DNA of 64,000 nt from NCBI GenBank assembly GCA_017893485.1, contig JACEHZ010000210.1, forward strand, positions 61,001-125,000. Reading direction: 5' to 3'. A program made the position numbers and the translations under genes. The DNA comes from Hemerocallis citrina. Lineage: Eukaryota; Streptophyta; Magnoliopsida; Asparagales; Asphodelaceae. The notes under the pieces are model-generated. The model had not been told where the DNA came from. It worked only from the letters and a program-made list of their open reading frames with translations, and ran no database searches. How positions within the stretch are numbered: the first letter of the stretch is position 1; each line of letters starts with the position of its first letter. Below are positions 9,986 to 22,295 of the stretch, one piece after another.

Positions 9986-11590
9986 CTTCTCCTTCATCGT
10001 CTCCATCACAGCAAAGGGTTCTATTCTTGATTGATCATGAATTCATGATTTTGCTAAAATTGTGTAGCTTGGTTTGATTGATTGGTTGCCTTTGTAGTCT
10101 AGCTATAAATTGTGCTGCTGTGTTTAATTGTTTGTATATGAGTATACTGTATATCTACTTGGGGGTTTAAAAAATTGAAACTTTTTTGGGTAATATAAAT
10201 AGTAATTTCTTGTTGATTCTTTTATCGTCCAAACTGTCGAAATTGTCAGGCTTGAGTTAGCTGCATTGCAATTCAGCACCCAGTTACTTGTCTTTTTAGT
10301 TCAATATAATAATCCAATTTCAAGAACTTTGCACATGCCCCTGGAATGATGCCTTCAAATCCGAGCATATGCACATATTTTCCATTAGGACACTCAAAAG
10401 TTTTGGTAATTACAAAATCTGAATGACTACATTGTATGCATGCTTTATACTGCAAGTCCCTTATGGCTCTGACTCACTTTTATTCACAACCTTTCTTGTG
10501 TACTTAATATGATAAGAAGAAAGCAATTTGTTTTATACATAGTTACATGTAAATGTAATGATACATAAGTTGATTGATACACAATTTCAACACGAATAGT
10601 TGAATAATTCCGATTCCGAATCAATTGACCCCATCATGTCTACTATACCTAATTTGCAAAACATAGAAAATAGTATACATGAGATTAAGTCAAAGTATAG
10701 TATCTGCAATAAAAATTTGGTTGTGCTTTCAGGGATGCATTTATTGATTATTGGATCCATAAGAATTGGACGACGATGGATATAGCTATGCAAATATTTA
10801 TGATTTTGAAGCAAACAGATAAGAAATATCTCTCAGTTTTGTATATTTTTATTAATGCAATTTTATGTTGTCTATTACAGGAGGAATTCAAATTATATAT
10901 ACTAGTATAATGTACGTGCAATGCACGTCTAAAAAAAATTAAAGTCATCAAATTAAATGAATATATATCAAATAAGAAAAAAATAGTTTATATTTGAATG
11001 TTTTGAATTGAGCTACACGTGCGGTGCACATTTATATTTGTTGGATATAATTTGTACATGTATCATATGTGTTTATATAGTTACAAAGTTAGGGTTTGTT
11101 TGTTACAAACCCCAACTCTCCCATTAAAATAGTATATATATATATATATAATTTACATTGATATACACGTCTAAATTAGTCTGAATATGTAAAATCAAGT
11201 TATTTGAAATGCATTTGTCAATGCATTGAAGTGTTACAAAATTGTATGGCTGAATATTATTTTTTCTTATAATGACATGATAGATGGGCAAATGAATTTC
11301 AAATGAATTGTTTTTACATATTTAGACTAATTTAAATGTGTAGATACGACGACCTGAAGGCCAAGTGCTCACAGAGTGTACACCATGGCTAGTGCACAAC
11401 GGAAGGGTACTGTATATATATATAATATTAATTATTTTTAATTATTTTATTTAAGCTTATCCTAACATACTCGTATCATAGTTTTTGAGAAATCGGTATA
11501 ACCCCGTACTGGATACGTACTATACCGGATATGTGTACCCGTATCCGTGCTTCATAGTTAATAATATCTGAAAATATAAAAAAAATAGAC
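9986..11590. other. AT-rich DNA without recognised genes
   Basis: Small ORFs (10273-10455 minus, 10600-10785 plus) show no recognisable domain. Two copies of a dispersed palindromic motif are present: ACTAGT followed by TACGTGCAATGCACGT (10901-10928) and ACACGTGCGGTGCACA (11015-11030). A TA dinucleotide run lies at 11133-11150. Confidence 0.4.
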
Positions 11591-13447
11591 AACATTCTCA
11601 AATCCAAATAATGTTTTAGATCTTCATAATTATATAATAATAACATAAATTATTATCTAATAAAATGGACCGATCTTATATTTTGCAGCGAGATCCAACA
11701 ACCTTCCTATCACACCTGGACAAAATCTGTGTATATACATTATTTTTCTTGAGTGTGGTGAAGTTCCAACCTCATATGAAAATATTAGTAAATTGAATAT
11801 ATTAAAATTTCTCAACTTAGTAATGTAAAAAACTTAGATCATTAGGGTTAATATATAATTACTAATAAACATAATTTATCCCATAAAATTATTAAACAAT
11901 AGTTTATTAAACAAATATCTTATTTTACCTGCAATACTTTCATAGAGAAATATAGATGACATTGTACAAAATAAATTAATTTTAGATAAAAAATTATCTA
12001 GCATTTTCTGACTTGAATACATAGATGAGACATACATTAATCATAGAAAGTCGGTTAAAAGTGGATGACTTCAGAGAATTAGATGCATAATCATGTCAAT
12101 TGGTTACCGAAATTTCAGTAAGTTGACAAAATATACTCGAAAGTAAGAGGTCATATATGTATCAATATCTTTATTAAATTGAATTAACGTCCTCCTTTCA
12201 AGAATGGACCATATGCATATATGAAAAATGAATTTATCCGATTTGAACCAAAAAAGATGATAAGACCGTATCTCCGTGCAAATATAAATCTTAATGAAGG
12301 AATAACAAATTAACGAAAGAATAATATCGAAATTACATTTATAAAACAAGCAAACATAGAAGGACTATTATACTAGATCAAACATTGTACCTACATGTTC
12401 TAGTCCTGCCCACCTATTTATGTCTACTAAGACATTGATTTTTTTAGCAAATACCATAGTGATCCAACATTCTCAAGATAATTGAAAGTTTTAAGTGCAT
12501 CGTATGGGGTTTTATTTGGGTTGGTAAGTTTTATTACATAGTAAAATTTGCTGGCTTAAATGGAAACTCTTCTTACATAATGTACTTAGAACTTTCACTT
12601 GTCTTTTCAAAGTTTGATCACTATGATATTTACTACAAAAATTTATTATCTTAGTAGACATAAATAGGTAGACAGGGTTGAAATATGTTGCTGGAATGTT
12701 TGATTTTGTATAATAGTTTCTTTATATTTGCTTGTTTTACGAATATTATTTCGATCTTATTCCTTCTTTTATTTGTTATTCTTTCTTCAATATTTGTAGT
12801 TGTGCGGAGATGTGGTCTCATCTTTTTTGGTCGAAATCGGATAAATCCAATTTTCATCTATCCATATGGTCAATTCTTGAAAGGAGGACATACATTCAAT
12901 TCAACAAAGATGTTGATACATACATGATCTCTTACTTCAAGTATATTTGTTAACTTACTGAAGTTTCGGTAACAAATTGACACGATTATGCATCTGATTC
13001 TTTAAACTCATCCAACTTTAACTGGCTTTCTATGATTAATGTCTATCTCATCTATGTTTTCAAGTCAGAAGATGCTAGATGAATTTTTTATATGAAATCA
13101 AGTTGTTTTGTACAATGTAATCTATATTGCAGGTAAAATAAAAGATTTCCTTAATAAACTATTGCTTAATAATTTTATGAGATAAATTATGTTTATTAGT
13201 GATAATACATTAACTAGTGATAATACATTAACCCTAATGATCTATGTTTTCTATATTACTAAGTTGGGAAATTTTAATAATATATTTAATTACTAATATT
13301 TTCACAGGGACTTTTGTCCAGGTGGGATAGGAAGGTTGTTGGATCTCGTTGCAAAGTATATGATCGATTTATTCTATTAGATAATAGTTTATGTTATTAT
13401 TATATGATTATGAAGATCTAAAATATTATTTGGATTTGGGAATGTTA
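11591..13447. repeat. Large inverted repeat (foldback), about 0.9-kb arms
   Basis: The arm at 11591-12498 reads, in reverse complement, as the arm at 12582-13447 with about 85 percent identity by eye. The loop is about 83 bases. The outer ends pair AACATTCTCAAATCCAAATA with the complement of TATTTGGATTTGGGAATGTT, and the inner ends pair near 12475-12498 and 12582-12610. One roughly 49-base insertion occurs in the left arm near 11730-11780. Both arms yield similar short frames containing SILERRT and IQFNKD, which reflects nucleotide conservation and need not mean a gene. I did not find a clear target duplication. A transcript would form a long hairpin. Confidence 0.8.
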
Positions 13448-14569
13448 TCTAATAGAATTTTATACTATTAAAATACCAAATAAAAAAGCCAAGAAAAAAG
13501 CGATTTCAGAGCGATTTCAAAATTCCAGTCTTCTCTCTCCTTTTCCCCCATTTCTCCGGCCAGATCCGTGCTCTCCGGGCCGTCATCCATCATTCTACCT
13601 TCGTTAAAGTTCGAGATCTCGTCATAAGCTTCAAACCCATTTGCTTTGTTTCCCCCCAGGCCTTGTTTAGCCAACCCAGGTTCCCTGGGCTTCTACTTTT
13701 TTTGTGCTTGAGTGCCTCCCTGTAGCGCTCTAGAGCACTGGATCCGTCAGATCGCTGCAGACCTCCGGCCACTTCTCTCCCTTTGTTCGTGAGAGTTGTC
13801 CCCCATTGCGATCAGCCCTCCCTTTCTTGTTGTCTGCGCTCTTTCGAAGTGCAGTTCGTGGTGGCGCGCGGGCTGAACCCTTCCGGCTCGTTTCCAGTGG
13901 TTCTTTGTTCTCACTCCCGCTTGATCTCCCGCCTCAACCGCTCCCTCCCTGTCTCCTCGTTGCGCAGCACGTATCGCTCTGAAGATCCGGGCTTCCCCGG
14001 TTCAGCTGCAGCTGTCTCTCCCTCCTTCGGAGACTGGCTTCTTTCCCTCCTCTACTAGCTCTGTGAGTTATTTTTAGTCTATTCTCCGTTTCTATTTAAT
14101 TCTCATTTCTTCAGGTTTACTTCGATTCGATTTTGCTTGAGTGCATTTTCATCCCTTTCCCTTATCCTTGTACCTCTGGTTTGGCGGTGTTCGGCCCCGC
14201 GCATCCCTAGAGCGAGCTGGTGCTCTGCGCAGCCTTACCGCCCATATTATTATTTAGGTCGATACTTCTAATTTTTATTTCGACCCTCTCATGCATTCTC
14301 TGTTTTAGTTACTTCAGTACAATAGTTTCTTACTAATCTCTCTGTAGCTTATTATCTACTCTCTCTGAACTCCTATTAGTTCTGTATCACTGTGGTTTGG
14401 ATCTTTCCGATCCTCTGTTTCTTACTTTTCTTTTGTTCGACTGCGGTATATTTCTTTTGTATTTTGGTGCTGGATCTGTAGTGATCCATTAGCCTGGCTA
14501 TTTCAGCCACCTTTGCAGTAACTGATCCTCTCTATATCAGTATCTACTGCCCTTCTCTGGTCTTGAACC

Positions 14570-15466
14570 ATGGTCTCTTTGTGCCCGTCCTGGGTCGAGG
14601 ACGATAAAAAATTTAGGCCTGTTAAACTGGGTCGCTCTCTTTGCTCTCCCTCTTTTCCGTTGGACCATTCGTCTTGTTGGTCCGCCCCGCTCCTGGTTTG
14701 TTTCAGGTGCCTTCTGCCTGGGCATTTCCAACGAGAGTGCGTCAACAAAATGAAGTGCTTCTTTTGTGGCAAGCACGGGCACTCTCGCAGGCGATGTTAC
14801 TCCCTTCAAAAACTTCTTGGTTTACCCAGAGGCAAACCATTACCGGCCAAACTTCTCTTATTTCTTAACTATCCTCTCTTAAAAGGCAAGCTTAATGCAT
14901 GTTTGGAGAGGAACTTTAGTTTTGAGTCTAAAAAGATTATTGTCCCCACTGCGGATGCTTCTTATTCAGATTCGAATTCTTTCAATGTTCTCTCAGATTG
15001 TGATGCATCTTCTGGCACTCTTCAGCTTACCAATATTTCTAGTCTGTTTAAGGATCGAAAGGTTCATTCGAAACTTGTTTCCTTCTCTCGGTTGGGTTCT
15101 TATCAGGCTCGTCCCCTTTCTAAAGTTGTGGGGCCAACGCTGTGTAAGAGACTGGATAAGGATCATGTATTGGCTAGAATTTTTCCGGCTGATCGTCTTT
15201 CCCTTCTTATTTTTCCTCTCTTTAAGAGCATGCTTTATACATGCTTTGCGAGGAAGAGTAGTCGTGAGCCTGGAAAAGAGTTGGGTGCCTCTGTTGTGGT
15301 GCCTTATCCACCTACTAACCCCACTCCTTCCTTCGTTGCTCATGATGCTCATCTTGCGACTCGTCAGTATCCTAAATTTGCGTCCCTGTTTATAGATTTT
15401 TCGGAGTTCACGAAACTTGTTTCCCTTCCTCGGGTCAGGCCGTTCTCAGCTTCGTCCCCATTTTAG
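14570..15466 (+). CDS. LINE ORF1-like protein with two CCHC zinc knuckles
   Basis: This 298-codon ORF would encode an RNA-binding ORF1-type protein of LINE-A. Residues about 42-75 hold two knuckles, CFRCLLPGHFQREC and CFFCGKHGHSRRRC (C-X2-C-X4-H-X4-C), followed by YSLQKLLGLPRGKPL. The same arrangement is seen in LINE-C ORF1 (CFRC-PGH-C, then NKMKC and LLGLP), so the two are homologous. The ATG at 14570 is the first in this frame with good length, but translation may start elsewhere. The frame ends at TAG 15464-15466, and related coding text continues in another frame (15417-15866). Confidence 0.65.
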   Translation: MVSLCPSWVEDDKKFRPVKLGRSLCSPSFPLDHSSCWSAPLLVCFRCLLPGHFQRECVNKMKCFFCGKHGHSRRRCYSLQKLLGLPRGKPLPAKLLLFLNYPLLKGKLNACLERNFSFESKKIIVPTADASYSDSNSFNVLSDCDASSGTLQLTNISSLFKDRKVHSKLVSFSRLGSYQARPLSKVVGPTLCKRLDKDHVLARIFPADRLSLLIFPLFKSMLYTCFARKSSREPGKELGASVVVPYPPTNPTPSFVAHDAHLATRQYPKFASLFIDFSEFTKLVSLPRVRPFSASSPF

Positions 15467-15866
15467 TGCTGTGAGGCCTTCGATGCGTTCGTATCGGGAT
15501 AAGAAGTCTGATTTATGTTCTCCATCTAGGGCTTGCCTTTCTTGGTTCCGTAGTTCGATTGGTTTAGTGCACCAATCGACTCGTGGAGTATCCTACTTTT
15601 CTCGTCATTCTTTTCAAATTAATTTCAGACCTTTATTTTCGCCAGTTTCCTCCAGTCTCCTTTCCCCCTCTAAGAGCCTTAACGAAATCGACACTACAGG
15701 GCCTGTCCATTGCAGGACCTCACTTCCACTGGTGGAAGTCGATCGTCCCCCCGCTAAGAGAATTTACAAGAAGAAACTTTATTCTAACTTGCCTATTCGC
15801 GTGAGTGCGCGTTTATTAGCTAAAAAAGTATCTTCAGGGTCGACGCTTCCTCATGCGCGCATCTGA
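15417..15866 (+). pseudogene. LINE-A ORF1 C-terminal region in shifted frame
   Basis: A 149-codon frame overlaps the end of the zinc-knuckle ORF and ends in a basic stretch (AKRIYKKKLYSNLPIRV) followed by SARLLAKK. The overlap suggests one ORF1 split by a frameshift near 15440, or a second short ORF. I see no catalytic motif. Confidence 0.4.
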
Positions 15867-16410
15867 GTTTTGGCATTTTTTCCTTCGCCTTGGATTTGGC
15901 TATCCGGTTTTTCTTTGCAGGTTGGGCCTTGTGTAGTTCTGTGAGGCTGTTCGATCTCCCGAGTTTTTGGCCCGCCTTTTGGCTGTCTTCCTCTTTGTTC
16001 GCTCCCGTCATCAAGCCTAGAGGTGGCCCTGGCTTCTGTTTCGCTGGCGGTTCTTCGGGTCCTGCGAGTGCTAGCCTTTGTGGGTGTAGCTCCTCCATCT
16101 TGGAGTGGCAGGACGTCTTCCGCCTTTTTGCATCGTTTTTCTTGGGGTTTTTTCGAGCGCGACGGTTTTGCCTTTTGTCTCCTTCTCTTTGCTCGCTTTT
16201 CAGGGCCGTTGGCTCCGCCCTCAGATAACGGCGTGGTGCTTCGTGCTGTGGCTCCACGATCTGCTTTGCTGATGTTGAGTCTGTTATTGTAATTCTTAAT
16301 TGCTCGTTTATTGTATGTCTTTCTTGCTCGCTTAATTATGTTTTACATCTTGTAAAACCCTTGACTATTTGTATTGTTTATTATTTGTTTTATTGATTAA
16401 TATATATTTT

Positions 16411-16456
16411 TTGATGGCTGGAGCCTTTTGGCTCTATCCGATTCATCAAAAAAAAA
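16411..16456 (+). other. LINE-A 3' hairpin and A tail
   Basis: GAGCC (16421-16425), a TTTT loop and GGCTC (16430-16434) form a 5-bp stem within GGCTGGAGCCTTTTGGCTC, followed by CTATCC and the A tract. LINE-C ends the same way with GAGTC and GACTC, a compensatory pair change. This is the likely reverse-transcriptase recognition element. Confidence 0.6.
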
Positions 16457-16472
16457 GAATTTTATACTATTA

Positions 16473-17029
16473 TAGCTCAAATTAATTCTAACATATATAG
16501 TATGTATTAACTTCTACATGCATATTTTTTTAGTAGTTCAAATTAATTTTATCCTACCAACTAGCTTCTGCATGCATTAGTTGTATAATACTTCAAATTA
16601 AGTCTATTATTCTATCCTATGTAGTATCTACTGCATGCATGGTTGTAAATGCTTCAAAATTCAAACTTAAGGAGGCTTTTCCTCCCTCAATGACACATTA
16701 AGTTCAGTTAACTAAATGAGAACATTTACTAGCATGCAAAAATACAATTTTTCAAAGGGTTTTGAGCCTTTTTCTTGGGTTTACAATTAATTACACTTGC
16801 AACAAATTATATTTTAAAAATAACATTAAAAAAACTATAAATACCCCTTTGTATTCTTTGTTTTTCACACACCCCAACTCATCTTTTTTCATCCACTCAG
16901 TACATACTTTTATTCTCTCATACAAATTGTACAAGTGAAGTAACTGATTGCTCTCTTATTAAAATTTCTTTCGAAGTCAACTTTCAACTTTAGACCATAG
17001 AATGATTGGAAAAAAAGAAGTCTAATAGC
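16473..17029. other. AT-rich DNA, no gene seen
   Basis: Loose repeats of TTCTACATGCAT/TTCTGCATGCAT spacing occur between 16510 and 16640. No ORF or element ends could be supported. Confidence 0.35.
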
Positions 17030-17275
17030 CGGGTTGATCGTTGCTGGCCCGGGGGCTAGACTGCTAGGAACCGGTCCGTGCCAGTTCACGACTCGGAGGG
17101 TCCCGATCCTTAGCGGTCCGGTTCCAAACCGTCCGCTGCTCCAGAAATCAAGGACCGGACTGGTGGGCTGGCTCGGGACCAGACCGCTATAGTAGCGGTC
17201 CGTTCGGTCTTTAGCTACAAACCAGGCTGGCCTGGTCCGATTTCGGGCCGACCCGACCCGTTTGCCATCCCTAGC
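17030..17275 (-). mobile_element. hAT-like terminal fragment, GC-rich
   Basis: Read on the minus strand from about 17275 it starts TAGGGATGGCAAACGGGTCG, the typical end of a plant hAT family, then continues with repeated CCGGTCC/GGACCG modules. No matching opposite end was found, so it is a partial element. Confidence 0.45.
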
Positions 17276-17921
17276 ATTAGTAGATGATTGAAGATAACAA
17301 GGTAATTTCTTTAGCATTATGATTTGTTATACTAAAATAAATAATTATTTAAATAATATTTTTAATGTAAAACCTGCAACAAGAAACTAGCTTCTTTTTC
17401 TTTCTTTCTTTAATTTTTTTAGTTTTATTTATTTTCTTAAATTTTGAGGAACTTTGCTCTATAGCTATTACAAAATGGTTACAATTATATTTTCAAATTA
17501 TAATTACTACAAATCATAGTTATAACAATAGTAAGTATCCTTTATTCAAGTAGTTATTTTCAATTATAATAATATAATTAAAAATTTTATTTTATTAATA
17601 AAACATAGGTAACTCCGCCGGTGTAGTATTGATATTCAATCTATGTGGCCGTCGGTCCCAAGCCCGGAATAAAGGCGGAGGGCCTATCAAATATTACGTA
17701 ATGAATCAAACAACTAACATGTTTGAGATGATCGGAATATAGAATCTTTAAATCCTTTTATAAAAGTAGATAAAAAGTGGCAAGTTATTTAATTATTGGG
17801 CTTAGGGCCGGGTGTTTCACATGGACTTAAGTCTGGACTTATGTGCCGGATAAAAGCCTGGGCTAAGTGCTGGATACAGGCTTCTTAAATTTACAGACAA
17901 GTGGGCTTCGGCCGTCCCAGT
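17276..17921. other. No gene seen; repeat-like GC patch
   Basis: A conserved-looking string GTCGGTCCCAAGCCCGG lies at 17650-17666 followed by AATAAAGGCGGAGGGCC. It resembles a widespread plant repeat, but I cannot name it. The rest is AT-rich. Confidence 0.3.
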
Positions 17922-18364
17922 CAGTGTAGTTAAAGGCGCGCTTGAGGCACAAGGGGCAGGCATCGAGACTATTTGCACCTTATCGTTGTAAGGCTCACTG
18001 AGGCGTGAGCCTCATTCATGAGAATGTGAGGTCATGGGTTCAAGCTATGCTCACTATTTTTGGTATGAACATTATTCTAATGATTAAGAAAATATATAAT
18101 TACTCCACATAATATTATAATATATGGAAAAATGACCTTATAATATCTAAGAAAATTTTCTCATTGAGATTGATTATTATCAATGGGCCATCGAATGGGT
18201 GATCCATGTTATTATGATATATAATCCTATTTTTAAATTAAAAACCCCAAAAAGTAATAGTGCGCCTTGGTTAAGTGAGGCCGGCGCCTCAAATTGTGCC
18301 TTGTCCCTCAGACTTCTTATGGGGTACTTAAGTTGCTTTGTGCCTTTCGCCTTTGACTACATTG
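17922..18364. mobile_element. hAT-type MITE
   Basis: The ends are imperfect inverted repeats: CAGTGTAGTTAAAGGCG at the left, and CAATGTAGTCAAAGGCG in reverse complement at the right. The flanking 8-mers GTCCCAGT and GGCCCAAC agree at 5 of 8 positions, as an old 8-bp target duplication might. The 443-bp interior has no ORF. Confidence 0.55.
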
Positions 18365-21300
18365 GGCCCAACTCTTTTACATCCCTACTGTAGAAATTGA
18401 GTGCAATATAGTGTTTAAATATGCACATACTATTGTTGACCTCTGATTCATTGATTAATAATGTCTGTTTATTTTGTGACTACCTTGAATTAATAGTTCT
18501 AAGAATTTATTTTTTGTTTAGTACATCTTGTAAATTATTGCCAAGTTGAAATGTATGTTCCAAACAAATTTAACAATTTGAATATATTAGTTAATTCTTG
18601 TTGCTGCTTATTTTTGTGTGGGAGCAAACATATATGTGAATTCTTTTAATAAAAACAATAAGATCAAACCTTCGTTAATCGTCTGTGTAGACTGCCAAAA
18701 ATTGCACTCGACTCTGAGGTCTAATCGTCAGGAACGGCTGATATTGCTCTCGTGGACCTGCCAACAAGTTTGAAACACCGGGGGTGGCCCCAACGACAGA
18801 TTCCCCAACACCCAAGTCAGATACTCGAAGATATGGTGGGTTTTGAGAGCAGAATTTGCAATTACATGGTTTCTGAGGAGGTCTGAGGTATATATAGTTG
18901 CTGAAGGGGGCCAGTTTCAAAATATTCATCTATCTCTATTTCCCGATCTTTGGATAGATTCGGTTACCCCTTCCATGTGAAGATATTGAGCCAGGACTTT
19001 TATCTTGATGAAGAGATAAGAGTTTGAAAACTCTCTCTTATGCATGGGGGATAGAATCGGTTAGCCCTAGAAATAGGGGGTTTTAATCGAGTTCGAGGGC
19101 TGGTGTAGCAACCCCAATTACAGGCTGGATTAGGTCAATGTGCCTAAAAACGGCTCAGCTCCTCTCTTAGGGCGTGTACTTGATAAAAATCACTGTTTTT
19201 CCCCTAAGAGCTTTAAGATTCGTGCCCGATTTGAATGGTCCAGATTTTGTTTTATTGTTACCCATATCATTTCTTTTAACTGAGAGTACCGTGAACAAAC
19301 AGTTTGTTTCCTGTTGCGATGATTTTCTTTCCTATTTTGCCTAACGTAGACAATTTTTTTATATACAAGGAATGTGTCTTATTCAAGAAGCTAAACTGTT
19401 CCATTCTAGAAAATATCCTAAAATACTATTGACTCGTCACACTAATTCTGTGAATGGATTTGTCACACTTAAAATAAAGTCTGACATGATCCTCCAGTCG
19501 CCACTTCCTTTTTCTTTGTTGTGTCGGTCAATTCGCACATATAACACCCTCGTGGCTTACAATTTCCTTTCATATACCTAATTGGCATTCTTTTTGTATC
19601 TTGTGGGACCCTAGGTCGTTTTGGTTTATCATCTTTTATTTGTTATTTTTCGTAGAAATTTATCTTCTTGATGAAGAAAACAGTCGAGCTCTTCATATAT
19701 AATTTCTTGTTTTCCATCTTGAATTGATTTGGTTGGATCATGTCCTAGGAACCACGCTTCTTGCTCGGCTCTAGCATAGGTGAGCTTATTTCAATTGTTT
19801 CTATAATTTCCAAAATATATTATTGGTAGATGGAAATCATTTTCTTGAAGAAAAAGGTTTTCTAGATGTTAAGGTTTGTCAATGGGCACTTGTTAGGATT
19901 ATATCATAATTGGAACATTTGCGAAACGAAAATTCTCAAACCTGTCGCACTCCAAAGATACTTGTCACAAATTGTCTTTCAAGATGAGCAGATTCGAGAT
20001 ATGTATCTCAGAAGGGGAAAATGACAGTGAAATTTGACCCATTTCATTTACCATTTGTTTTGAAATGACACATTTATTTGATTTTTAATGCAGTTGGGAT
20101 GAATGGTAGCCTAAACAGTTCTAGTTATCGGGAATGGATGTGTCGTTGTTTACAGGAAAGGGATTTACTCTTCTTCAGTTCTTCGTCAAATTCGATAAAG
20201 AGTAAAAGAGAAGTGGTTGAATTAGACACGAGCCATTTTGATATGATATTAGAATCTACTAGATTTTCTTAGATTCGTACAGTTTCCTTCATATAGAGAA
20301 TGTTTGGTGGTTCTAGGTAGCATTATGGAAGGACATTGTCTTCAGTTTTAAGTAGGTTTAACTTACAATCTCTCGAGTTTCCACAGGTTTTTAGATTAAC
20401 AGAAAATCCCGAAACTTAGGGGGTTGTCTGTCCCCTTGATCCCACTCTTCTGAATGCAACCCTCTTCTCCCTCCTCTTCCCTTCCGCCAATTAGCTATAT
20501 AGGACCCTTGCTCCTCTCGTTTCCATTCCATTCCCTCCAAATACGAAATTCTACATTATAGCATCTTTAGAATGAAAGAATTGGAAGAATTTCGAGGAAC
20601 ATAGAAGCACATGATTACCTTGTTTCAAGAGATTCGTCAAGACCTGTGTATTCTTATATGTACGGGGAATATGAGTCTACGGGAGGGTTAAATTCTTTGT
20701 AATTGGGATATGAGGCTAGTGCAGGGTAAAATTCTTTATGATTGGGATGCTGGATGAATGATCTGAACCAAGTTAGGGATCAAAGTTCCAGTGGCAGCTA
20801 TGACACTCCTTATTGGACTGTAGACAAATAATTTGGTCGCTGCACAATATGTCTGTTAGTTTGTTGTTTTTAGTTTAGTTTAATTGATTTACCTTTCTAA
20901 AACAAACACGCACAGGCACACGATTATCTGCTTGGGCTTACAATCTACACCTGACTCTGAATAGAATTCCTAGCGAAAGATACATTCCTAGCAGAAATGA
21001 ACTACAAATAGAAACAGATCCCTAAGCCGACTATAACCTTTTGTTTTTGCTAATACACTACTATTTTATTGGATATTGTTCACAAGGTGATCACATTCGG
21101 AAGGTCGGAGTTGCTTATAGGTGAAATTATCATCCGTGAAAGTGTACACACTTTTGCTGGGATCATCCAAAGACTCTAAATTGTGGCACATTGGATGCAT
21201 GAATTGAGGTGAGGAGATGGGAAAGGCAGAGTTTAGATGCTATGAGGGAGGATGATAGATGGGTTGATATGTTCCTTCTTTTAGTAGGAATCAGAGGAAT

Positions 21301-22005
21301 CGCAAACCTACACATGGCTTAATCTTGAACTGTCGATTTCACTGTTCATGTATGTTAAATATGGAGTTCATTCTCTTCTTTTATTACATACTTAACCTGT
21401 AGTTCTGTGTTTCAGTGGCGTTTGTTTGATTCGACAAGGGCTGGATGCCTCATGTTATTCATTTATATGCCTGATTATGACAAACTTACAGCTACCAACA
21501 ATAGCTCTTCATTGTTAGTGAATTAATTGAATGAAGTCAAAGTTTACGAGTTTCTAGAGATCCCAAGAGAAAGATTTGCAAAGGAATGCTGGAAACTACA
21601 TCACAGTCCGAATTCACAAAAATGCCCTTAAGGTTAGAGCCTTTTTTGCTAATATCTTTCTTTTATTTGCAAAAAATGTTTCATCCGCTTTGTTGTATAA
21701 TATGCAAATAACACATTATAAAGGTTTTGAACACATGCCAGACAATGCCGACCGAATTATATTTTCAAGCATCCAGCCAAACACAAAAGTTCTGTTTTAT
21801 TGTTTGCAACGCCCAAGGGAATAGAAAACTCCCATCAGAAGTGAAGTAGGTCCTACTATGTGTCAGTCAACATATACTGCCAATCGGTTTGAAACAGGAC
21901 ATTCGCTCTCATCTCGAAAAAGTCAAAAAAACCACTATAATGAGCTTGAAGCCTTGAAATGAGAGACTTCATCTTTTACAACATTAATCACTAATTAAGC
22001 ATTCA
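18365..22005. other. 3.6 kb without recognised genes
   Basis: Only short frames (for example 19372-19581, 20078-20272, 21576-21824) with no domain I recognise. A GC-richer patch at 18690-18850 contains CACCGGGGGTGGCCCCAACG and resembles a dispersed repeat, unassigned. The 3' end leads into the lectin-receptor pseudogene, so part may be its former promoter. Confidence 0.4.
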
Positions 22006-22295
22006 TTGCAATTTTTCCTCCTCTTCTCCTATATCAGCATTCTTTTCTTCCCTTTTCAACTGGTTAATGCTCAGAATTCGACCATCAATTTCCATTCTGA
22101 TAGGATGATTGCACTTCTCTCAACTGGACTAATTCCAATTCTTCCTATAACATTTAGACCTTCTCTTATCAACAACATGAAGAAGTTCGTGTGCCAATGC
22201 AACCCCTGAAGTCTGCGGAAACTCCTTCAGCTTCGCCTTCGCGTTCTACTACAATCATTGCATCACTCTGAAGTTTCTACTTGCTGTCATGCTTA
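22006..22295 (+). pseudogene. G-type lectin receptor-like kinase pseudogene, 5' part
   Basis: An ATG at 22006 gives a clear signal peptide (MQFFLLFSYISILFFPFQLV, NAQ), as in secreted or receptor lectins. After a frameshift near 22205 the text reads SFAFAFYYNHC and LKFLLAVM. This matches the FxxGFxC-C-S/TYLFAIFI block that precedes the bulb-type lectin domain in SD2-type receptor kinases. It stops at 22295, where a copia element is inserted with target duplication ATGCT, and resumes at 28820. Frameshifts and a stop (22207-22209) show it was already dead or decayed after insertion. Confidence 0.6.

Larger units (their letters stand above)
13471..16456 (+). mobile_element. LINE-A: short non-autonomous LINE with ORF1 only
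   Basis: A 2,986-bp insertion ends in an A tract (16448-16456) and is flanked by a perfect 16-bp target duplication, GAATTTTATACTATTA, at 13455-13470 and 16457-16472. It has a GC-rich pyrimidine leader of about 1.1 kb, a zinc-knuckle ORF1 and a 3' hairpin before the tail. No endonuclease or reverse transcriptase frame is present, so it depends on enzymes from elsewhere. The perfect duplication indicates a fairly recent insertion. It landed next to the outer end of the 11591-13447 inverted repeat. Confidence 0.85.

Noticed and set aside
12104..12953. Similar ORFs in both arms of the inverted repeat
   Set aside because: Protein similarity follows from the arms being copies of each other. Competing frames are equally long and no family is recognised.
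17620..18060. Possible SINE or tRNA-derived sequence (GGTTCAAGC box-B-like string near 18038)
   Set aside because: No box A at the right distance and no A or T tail; the string lies inside the hAT MITE at 17922-18364.
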